Positions 58,206-64,000 of a stretch of DNA of 64,000 bases are shown here, piece after piece. A program made the translations under genes and the position numbers. The notes beneath the pieces were generated by a model. That model was not told where the DNA came from. It ran no database searches and was given only the letters and a program-made list of their open reading frames with translations. Origin of the DNA: Pseudomonas sp. v388 (GTDB taxonomy: Bacteria; Pseudomonadota; Gammaproteobacteria; Pseudomonadales; Pseudomonadaceae); NCBI RefSeq assembly GCF_003935425.1, contig NZ_RHQN01000002.1, forward strand, positions 186,001-250,000, read 5' to 3'. Numbering within the stretch: the first letter of the stretch is position 1; each line of letters opens with the position of its first letter.

Positions 58206-59537
58206 CTACTCGGCGGCAGGGCCTTGAACAGGGACTGGGTCCTTGCTGCGCCAGTGCGGCAGCGAGTTCCAGTAACGCTCGCCCTTGGCGTCGTCGTACA
58301 TGCCTTCCCAACGGGCGATGACCAGCACGGCCAGAGCGTTGCCAATGACGTTCAGCGCGGTACGTGCCATGTCCATGATGCGGTCGACACCGGCGATGAA
58401 CGCCAGGCCTTCCAGCGGAATGCCGACGCTGCCCAGGGTTGCCAGCAAGACCACGAACGAAACGCCCGGCACACCGGCAATTCCTTTGGAAGTCACCATC
58501 AGGGTCAGCACCAGCATCAACTGCTGGCCGATCGACAGGTCGATGCCGTAAAGCTGCGCGATGAAGATGGCCGCGATGCTCTGGTACAGGGTCGAGCCGT
58601 CCAGGTTGAACGAATAGCCGGTCGGCACCACGAAGCTGCAAATGGCCTTGGGTGCGCCATAGGCTTCCATCTTGCTGATGACACGCGGCAGCGCGGTCTC
58701 GGAGCTGGCGGTGGAGTAGGCCAGAATCAACTCGTCCTTGAAAATCCGCATCAGCCTGATCACCGAGAAGCCGAATGCACGGGCGATCAGCCCCAGGACC
58801 ACGAAGGCGAAGAAGGCGATGGCGACGTAAACCAGGATCACCAGTTTGGCCAGCGGCAGCAAAGAGGAGAAGCCGAAGTTGGCGACGGTCACGGCGATCA
58901 GGGCAAACACGCCGATGGGCGCATAGTTCATGATCATGTGCGTGACCTTGAACATGGTTTCCGATACGCCCTGGAACAGCTTGACCAGCGGCATGCGGAT
59001 GTCGTCCTGCAGGCTGGAAAGGCCCAGGCCGAACATCACCGAGAAGAAAATGATCGGCAGCATGTCGGCGCGAGCCATGGCTGCGAAAATGTTTGCCGGA
59101 ATCAGGTTGAGGATGGTCGCGACGAACGCGTGATCGTGCTGAACCTCGGCGGTGGTCGCTGTGTACTTGGAAATATCCACCGTACCCAGCGTGCTCATGT
59201 CGATGCCGGCACCTGGCTGGAACACGTTAGCCAGTACCAGGCCCACCAGAATAGCGATAGTGGTAACGACCTCGAAGTAGATGATGGTCTTGAGGCCGAT
59301 TCGCCCGAGCTTTTTCGCATCACCGACGCCAGCGATACCGACCACCAGCGAAGCCACGACGATTGGCACGACGATCATCTTGATCAGGCGGATGAAGATA
59401 TCACCGGCGGGTTGCAGAACATTGCTGATCCACCAGGCCTTCTCTTCGCCAAAGTGGTTGAGTACAGCGCCCAGCGCGATACCCAGTGCCAGTCCGATAA
59501 GAATCTGCCACGCCAGACTCAGTTTTGCCTTCTTCAT
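58206..59537 (-). CDS. gltP: Glutamate/aspartate:proton symporter
   Basis: A 443-residue DAACS-family carrier. Hallmarks are RLIKMIVVPIVVASLVVG, AYSTASSETALPRVISKM (serine-rich hairpin), GYSFNLDGSTLYQS and the last-helix DRIMDMARTALNVIGN. Start ATG 59537 has AAGGGTAA upstream. In P. aeruginosa the gltP gene sits near the Ivy and algB genes as here. Substrates are Glu and Asp; related DctA takes C4-dicarboxylates, so this is likely, not certain. Confidence 0.9.
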   Translation of the reverse strand: MKKAKLSLAWQILIGLALGIALGAVLNHFGEEKAWWISNVLQPAGDIFIRLIKMIVVPIVVASLVVGIAGVGDAKKLGRIGLKTIIYFEVVTTIAILVGLVLANVFQPGAGIDMSTLGTVDISKYTATTAEVQHDHAFVATILNLIPANIFAAMARADMLPIIFFSVMFGLGLSSLQDDIRMPLVKLFQGVSETMFKVTHMIMNYAPIGVFALIAVTVANFGFSSLLPLAKLVILVYVAIAFFAFVVLGLIARAFGFSVIRLMRIFKDELILAYSTASSETALPRVISKMEAYGAPKAICSFVVPTGYSFNLDGSTLYQSIAAIFIAQLYGIDLSIGQQLMLVLTLMVTSKGIAGVPGVSFVVLLATLGSVGIPLEGLAFIAGVDRIMDMARTALNVIGNALAVLVIARWEGMYDDAKGERYWNSLPHWRSKDPVPVQGPAAE

Positions 59538-59742
59538 GCGGTTACCCTTGTGCAAATGGCTTGGGCATGTCCAAAAACGACACACTGAAAGACGCCATTC
59601 CACAGCGGTTTCAATAATCGTATTTCTTCGAAAATGCCCACAAAAGGTCTACGCAGGCGGGCATCCAGGCCCTATTGCGCGCGAAAAAGGCGCAACTATT
59701 CCCATGGCAAGAACCGACGTCTAATGCCAGAAACGACTACCC

Positions 59743-59759
59743 TATGCCGAATCGGCATA
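59743..59759. promoter_or_regulatory. Perfect 17-bp palindrome, possible operator
   Basis: TATGCCGA and TCGGCATA flank one central base. Such symmetry fits a dimeric repressor site. It is 206 bp upstream of the gltP start. Confidence 0.4.
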
Positions 59760-59958
59760 TGAAAGCGACAGAATGCATTGCATATCGGCCATTTTGAAAT
59801 GCCGTGATTCGGCTCGAACGTGGCTAGAACGTCGCCTGTAGCTTGGCAAGAGGGGGGAGTGAAAGAGGCGGTTCGCGCAGGGGCGCTTGAGGAAATATCT
59901 CGCAAACTTTACTGGATGTACGGTTGCAAGCGGTTGAGCGAAAAGAAAAATATAAAGC

Positions 59959-60021
59959 GCCACATCCTTTTCCGGTCTCGACCTCGATGTCATCGAGACC
60001 GATATCGTCAACAGATGTGGC
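59959..60021. other. Nested inverted repeats (possible small RNA or terminator)
   Basis: Outer arms GCCACATC (59959–59966) and GATGTGGC (60014–60021) enclose inner arms GGTCTCGA (59974–59981) and TCGAGACC (59993–60000), all perfect. On the minus strand the outer arm continues into GCTTTATATTTTTC, like a weak terminator for the Ivy gene 165 bp upstream. No family recognised. Confidence 0.5.
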
Positions 60022-60187
60022 AGCTTTTCCTGACCCGGCCCATTCACGGGAGCACTCCCTGTGCTCCTAGGTCTCGCCGATCCATTCGATCAGCGCTTCC
60101 CGGCCCCTTGGTCATGCGCGAATCCTCTTCGGATCGCACAGCGAAAGAAAGCATGGCCCCTGATAAGGAAAATGCTTTCCTGTTCGA

Positions 60188-60652
60188 TCAGTACCAGTTC
60201 GGGTCCTTGCGCAGCTGTTCCTGCAACAGTTGCTGCATGCCTTCATCAGGCTTGCCCAGAAAACGGTAAGTAGCATGACGGGTAGGCGACTTGTCGGAAG
60301 GAAGCCCGGCGGGCACTTCGACCAACATCGCGTACGCATCTTCTTTATCGAGGCTGAACGCCACGATCAGACGCTTGCTTTTACAGGTGTCGGCTGTCTC
60401 GCAAAGCGGGCCTACCAGATACTGGTCGCCATCCTCGGTAACCGCCGTCATCTGCTCGGAAGAGCCGGACAGGTTGATCACCCAGTCCGGTAGCCGCTCT
60501 TCCTTTTGCACGACTTGGGTCCATGTCTCGCGATACTCAGGAGCGGTGCTCAAAAGCTCATTGACCCGAGCCTGTCCATCATTGGCAGCCACTGCCATGG
60601 CACTGCCGCCCATCAACAGAGCGGCTGCCAGTGAATGGAAGGATGCGCGCAT
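60188..60652 (-). CDS. Ivy-family (inhibitor of vertebrate lysozyme) protein, diverged
   Basis: A 154-residue exported protein. Signal peptide MRASFHSLAAALLMGGSAMAVA. The middle matches Ivy: LPDWVINLSGSSEQMTAV, QYLVGPLCETADTCKSKRLIVAFS. The canonical CKPHDC loop is replaced by CETADTC, keeping the disulfide cysteines but losing the His that plugs the lysozyme active site. Start ATG 60652 has GAGG 7 nt upstream and lies 2 bp after the DUF1328 stop. A comparable second Ivy gene lies near gltP and algB in P. aeruginosa. Confidence 0.75.
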   Translation of the reverse strand: MRASFHSLAAALLMGGSAMAVAANDGQARVNELLSTAPEYRETWTQVVQKEERLPDWVINLSGSSEQMTAVTEDGDQYLVGPLCETADTCKSKRLIVAFSLDKEDAYAMLVEVPAGLPSDKSPTRHATYRFLGKPDEGMQQLLQEQLRKDPNWY

Positions 60653-60654
60653 TA

Positions 60655-60831
<177 letters not shown>

Positions 60832-60872
60832 TTACTGCCGTTTAGATTGTCTGAGGTTTGCTCGGGTTCGTG

Positions 60873-61157
60873 TCAGAACACCCATTTTTCCTGCGGCGCT
60901 GCCTCACTCACCGACACCAGGCCATCGACAGGTCGAATGCTCTGGGCGTTGCTGTGAACCATCGGCGCACTGACGGCGCGATAGGAAACACTGCTGTGAA
61001 TGATCTGCTGTTTAACCAGGGCTGCGTCGCTCGCTTGGGTCCAACGCTGGAACTGTTGAATGGCAATCAGGGTGACCAGCAACGCCAGAAGTAGAAACAG
61101 GCCCTGCTGGATATGGAGAGGGGAGATACGCATCTGTGCAATACGCTGACTGTTCAT
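60873..61157 (-). CDS. Small single-pass membrane protein, unknown
   Basis: A 94-residue protein with one membrane helix (GLFLLLALLVTLIAIQQFQ) near the N-terminus and a polar tail. No family recognised. ATG 61157 has GGGAG 8 nt upstream. It lies 53 bp upstream of the DUF1328 gene on the same strand, perhaps in one operon. Confidence 0.65.
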   Translation of the reverse strand: MNSQRIAQMRISPLHIQQGLFLLLALLVTLIAIQQFQRWTQASDAALVKQQIIHSSVSYRAVSAPMVHSNAQSIRPVDGLVSVSEAAPQEKWVF

Positions 61158-61385
61158 CGCAAACTCCCTTCACCTGAGTGCTATTCATCGTACCGGCCGT
61201 GTCACGACCTTCGTTGAAAGGGATATTGCAGACTGCGTGCCAATTTTTATGTTCAGGTTTTATCCAGTTAAATCAATGGTTTAGGATTCGTATCAGACTT
61301 TTCCTGCGCGCAAGCTGCACGATTACACCTTTGCAATCGTGCGTTCTGCACGGGCGCACTCAGTCGGGCGGCTTTTGCCCCTGAT

Positions 61386-62231
61386 TCAGCCTGCGCTGCG
61401 TGCCATTACTTTAAGCGAATCGGCGTTCACGCCTTTTACGCCGCGGATGTTGCGGGCGATCTCCACGGCCAGCTCTTTTTCCGCATAGTTGGCGACGATC
61501 CCGTCGAGGCTGACCACGCCGCCCTCGGTGTTGACCTTGATGTTCAGGCCATCGAGGGTGCGGCTGTAGATAAGGCTGGACTTCACCTTGCTGGTGACCC
61601 AGGCGTCGCTCAACTGTTCGGTCGGGTTGAGGTTTTGCGGCTGAGCCTTGGCGGCAATGGAGTCGGCGGCGCTGATGCTGATCAGGTTGTTCACCGTAAT
61701 CACGCCGTCGGTGTTGGTTGCCAGGCTGCCGGCCAGCTCCTTGGCTTCAGGGCTCTGGGCGCGCCCTTTGAGGGTGACCACGCCGTCCTTGCTGTTCACG
61801 TCAATGTTCAGCGCCTCGGTGACGCTGCTCCATAGCAGTTTGGATTTCACCGTAGCGGTCAAGGTTGCATCGTCGAAACGCTGGGCCATTGCCGAACGGG
61901 TACCGGGTTCGCTGGACACGTCCGGGTCCACCTGCAACTGGTTGTCGACCTTGTCGATGCCTTTGACATCAAGGGCAATGCGCTCGGCCAGCTCCCGCTC
62001 AACCTCGTTTTCGACCTTGCCCTTGAGAGTAGCGGTGCCTTGCTCGACGTCGACCTCCAGCTTGAACGGACTCAGATGCCGGTTCAGGGCAAACGCCGTC
62101 CAGATCGATCCTTCCTGACGTGCCTCGGCAAGTTGGGCTGGCACGTCGCCCTGGGCTGCCTGCGCGAACGCCGGGCCGCTCAGTGCGGCGGCGGTCATGG
62201 TGATCAGCGCCAGCTTTTTCAGCGAATGCAT
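61386..62231 (-). CDS. Periplasmic protein with three BON domains
   Basis: A 281-residue protein. Signal peptide (KKLALITMTAAALSGPAFA), then three BON domains at about residues 40–100, 120–190 and 205–275, each with a [I/V]xVxxxxGxVxLxGxV-like motif (EQGTATLKGKVENE, KDGVVTLKGRAQS, EGGVVSLDGIVAN). BON proteins bind phospholipid and support envelope stability (OsmY-like). Start ATG 62231 (AAGGAG 7 nt upstream) is preferred over GTG 6 nt earlier. Confidence 0.88.
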   Translation of the reverse strand: MHSLKKLALITMTAAALSGPAFAQAAQGDVPAQLAEARQEGSIWTAFALNRHLSPFKLEVDVEQGTATLKGKVENEVERELAERIALDVKGIDKVDNQLQVDPDVSSEPGTRSAMAQRFDDATLTATVKSKLLWSSVTEALNIDVNSKDGVVTLKGRAQSPEAKELAGSLATNTDGVITVNNLISISAADSIAAKAQPQNLNPTEQLSDAWVTSKVKSSLIYSRTLDGLNIKVNTEGGVVSLDGIVANYAEKELAVEIARNIRGVKGVNADSLKVMARSAG

Positions 62232-62427
62232 ATCCACTCTCCTTCATATGAATAGGTCGTCTCAGGTTGAGCGACAGGTGCGGCTGTAAGGCAGGTGAAC
62301 GTGTCCGTTCGCCATGGCTTACTCAGATAGCTACCATTCAAGCCGCAGAATCAATCAGAATGGACCATGCAACTTGCCCGATGATTCCGAGACTAACCAA
62401 GACTATTCATGAAGGAGCGTAGGAAAA

Positions 62428-63774
62428 ATGGAAGCAGCCACTGAGAATCAGGGCCGTATTCTGCTTGTGGACGACGAGTCCGCCATCCTTCGCACGTTCC
62501 GGTATTGCCTGGAAGACGAGGGTTATAGCGTGGCCACTGCCAATAGCGCAGCTCAGGCCGATTCGCTGATGCAACGCCAGGTGTTCGATCTGTGTTTTCT
62601 CGATTTGCGCCTTGGCGAGGACAACGGGCTGGACGTACTGGCGCAGATGCGCATCCAGGCTCCATGGATGCGCGTGGTGATCGTCACGGCCCATTCAGCG
62701 GTCGACACCGCAGTCGATGCGATCCAGGCCGGCGCCGCCGATTACCTGGTCAAGCCGTGCAGCCCCGATCAGCTGCGCCTGGCTACCGCCAAGCAGCTCG
62801 AAGTGCGGCAGCTGTCCGCCAGGCTCGAAGCGCTGGAGGGTGAAATCCGCAAACCCAAAGACGGCCTGGATTCCCACAGCCCGTCGATGATGGCGATCCT
62901 GGAAACGGCCCGTCAGGTGGCCGTAACCGATGCCAACATTCTCATCCTCGGCGAGTCCGGTACCGGGAAAGGCGAGTTGGCACGGGCGATTCACGGCTGG
63001 AGCAAGCGCTCGAAAAAAGCCTGCGTTACCATCAACTGCCCGTCGCTTACCGCCGAACTGATGGAAAGCGAACTGTTCGGTCACAGTCGCGGCGCGTTTA
63101 CCGGCGCCAGCGAAAGTACTCTGGGCCGGGTCAACCAGGCCGATGGCGGTACGCTGTTTCTCGATGAGATCGGCGACTTCCCGTTGACCCTGCAACCCAA
63201 ACTGCTGCGCTTCATTCAGGACAAGGAATACGAACGCGTCGGCGACCCGGTCACGCGGCGTGCCGATGTGCGAATCCTGGCGGCCACCAACCTGAATCTT
63301 GAAGACATGGTGCGCAGCGGGCGCTTCCGAGAAGACCTGCTGTATCGCCTGAACGTGATCACCCTGCATCTGCCGGCCCTGCGTGAGCGCAGTGAAGACA
63401 TCATGACCCTGGCCGACCGTTTCCTGGCGCGTTTCGTCAAGGATTACGCCCGTCCGGCGCGCGGCTTCAGCGAAGAGGCACGTGCCGCGCTGCTCAACTA
63501 CCGCTGGCCCGGCAACATCCGTGAACTGCGCAACGTGATTGAGCGCGCCAGTATCATTTGCCCGGCCGAGCGCGTGGAGATCAGTCACCTGGGGATGGCC
63601 GAGCAACCGACCAACAATGCACCGCGCGTCGGCGCGGCCCTGAGCCTGGACGAGCTGGAGAAGGCGCATATCGGTGCGGTTCTGGCCACCAGCGATACCC
63701 TGGATCAGGCTGCCAAGACCCTGGGCATCGATGCCTCCACGCTTTATCGAAAACGCAAGCAGTACAACCTGTGA
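62428..63774 (+). CDS. algB: Sigma-54-dependent response regulator AlgB
   Basis: A 448-residue NtrC-family regulator. Receiver domain: DDESAI, phosphorylation Asp D59 (CFLDLRL), K in VKPCSP. AAA+ domain: [15 protein letters not shown], the sigma-54 contact loop GAFTGAS, and DEIGDFPL. C-terminal Fis-type helix: [23 protein letters not shown]. AlgB with KinB regulates alginate, virulence and quorum-sensing genes. kinB starts 10 bp downstream. Confidence 0.95.
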   Translation: MEAATENQGRILLVDDESAILRTFRYCLEDEGYSVATANSAAQADSLMQRQVFDLCFLDLRLGEDNGLDVLAQMRIQAPWMRVVIVTAHSAVDTAVDAIQAGAADYLVKPCSPDQLRLATAKQLEVRQLSARLEALEGEIRKPKDGLDSHSPSMMAILETARQVAVTDANILILGESGTGKGELARAIHGWSKRSKKACVTINCPSLTAELMESELFGHSRGAFTGASESTLGRVNQADGGTLFLDEIGDFPLTLQPKLLRFIQDKEYERVGDPVTRRADVRILAATNLNLEDMVRSGRFREDLLYRLNVITLHLPALRERSEDIMTLADRFLARFVKDYARPARGFSEEARAALLNYRWPGNIRELRNVIERASIICPAERVEISHLGMAEQPTNNAPRVGAALSLDELEKAHIGAVLATSDTLDQAAKTLGIDASTLYRKRKQYNL

Positions 63775-63784
63775 ATTGCCCCTC

Positions 63785-64000
63785 ATGAAATTGGCAATGA
63801 AGTTACGGACTCGCTTGTTTCTGAGCATTTCCGCGCTCATTACGGTGGCGTTGCTCGGGCTGTTGCTCGGGCTGGTCAGCGTGATGCAGATGGCCCGCAC
63901 CCAGGAATCGCTCATCCAGCATAACTTCATCACCCTGGATCTGGGCTTGAAGTTGCGCCAGAACGTGGGCGACCAGTTGGTCCTGATGACCGGCTATCCG
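63785..64000 (+). CDS. kinB: Sensor kinase KinB (3' truncated)
   Basis: The first 72 codons of the gene after algB. A membrane helix (LFLSISALITVALLGLLLGL) begins at residue 11, and the following residues are a periplasmic sensor start. The histidine kinase core lies outside the window, so identity rests mainly on synteny with algB. It phosphorylates and dephosphorylates AlgB. Confidence 0.88.
   Translation, partial: MKLAMKLRTRLFLSISALITVALLGLLLGLVSVMQMARTQESLIQHNFITLDLGLKLRQNVGDQLVLMTGYP

Larger units (their letters stand above)
59538..60187. other. Long intergenic region with structured DNA
   Basis: A 650-bp gap between gltP and the Ivy gene, both on the minus strand. It holds a 17-bp palindrome at 59743–59759, a nested inverted repeat at 59959–60021 and a 7-bp hairpin GGAGCAC/GTGCTCC at 60049–60067. 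Short open frames are present, but none is supported by a ribosome site or family resemblance. The gltP promoter is presumably here. Confidence 0.6.

Noticed and set aside
59538-59580. Sigma-54 promoter upstream of gltP
   Set aside because: GG-N10-GC spacing exists (GGACATGCCCAAGC), but it would overlap the ribosome site and leave no leader; the TTGC element is misplaced.
60049-60067. Intrinsic terminator GGAGCAC/GTGCTCC
   Set aside because: The stem is perfect but there is no T run on either strand, so it was mentioned only as a hairpin in the gap.

Overview
The window is a stretch of Pseudomonas chromosome, most likely from the fluorescens/syringae part of the genus. The evidence is high-GC coding, Crc, AlgC, AlgB/KinB, the dad and polyamine genes, a TonB1-type system, and many REP/BIME elements built on GGAGCGAGCTTGCTCGCGAA or GGAGCGGACTTGTCCGCGAA. 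Gene order closely follows the conserved Pseudomonas layout from rep to recG and then the gltP–algB–kinB region. Nothing resembling a prophage, integrase, CRISPR array, insertion sequence, rRNA or tRNA was seen. The rep gene is cut by the left edge and kinB by the right edge.

Region 1 (1–18.8 kb) is metabolic. It holds rep, xpt, a persulfide-dioxygenase-like metallo-hydrolase, an acetyl-CoA hydrolase/CoA-transferase and a cytochrome c5. An alanine/polyamine block follows: a PauR-like regulator, dadX, ridA, dadA, the Lrp-type dadR, a PuuB-like oxidoreductase and a KauB-like aldehyde dehydrogenase. Interleaved are a DUF1127 protein, a MocR-type regulator, a phospholipase-D-like lipoprotein and an MFS transporter.

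Region 2 (18.4–47.8 kb) is mostly housekeeping: rpmB-rpmG, an orphan DppA-like binding protein, radC, coaBC-dut-algC-argB, pyrE, crc, rph, yicC, gmk-rpoZ-spoT-ridA, exbB-exbD-tonB, oxyR-recG and a YbaK/HDOD fusion. Its one clear accessory insertion is a 960-residue multidomain protein (27903–30785) ending in a ParB/sulfiredoxin-like domain. I do not recognise its function; a secreted toxin or effector is a reasonable guess.

Region 3 (47.8–64 kb) is transport and envelope: a GFA protein, a CitMHS transporter, TerC, a low-GC delta-60 beta-propeller gene, Na/Pi symporter-like and M16 peptidase genes, a fused SpmAB-type protein, GltP, a divergent Ivy-family protein with a DUF1328 partner, a three-BON protein, and algB-kinB, which control alginate and virulence.

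The best candidates for something new are the 960-residue protein, REP elements that supply the TAG stop codons of three minus-strand genes, a 108-bp-period REP array after crc, the membrane-anchored long form of AlgC, an Ivy homologue lacking the inhibitory histidine, and structured non-coding DNA between gltP and the Ivy gene. No single convincing new multi-gene system was found. Starts were moved inward where a ribosome binding site or family length argued for it.
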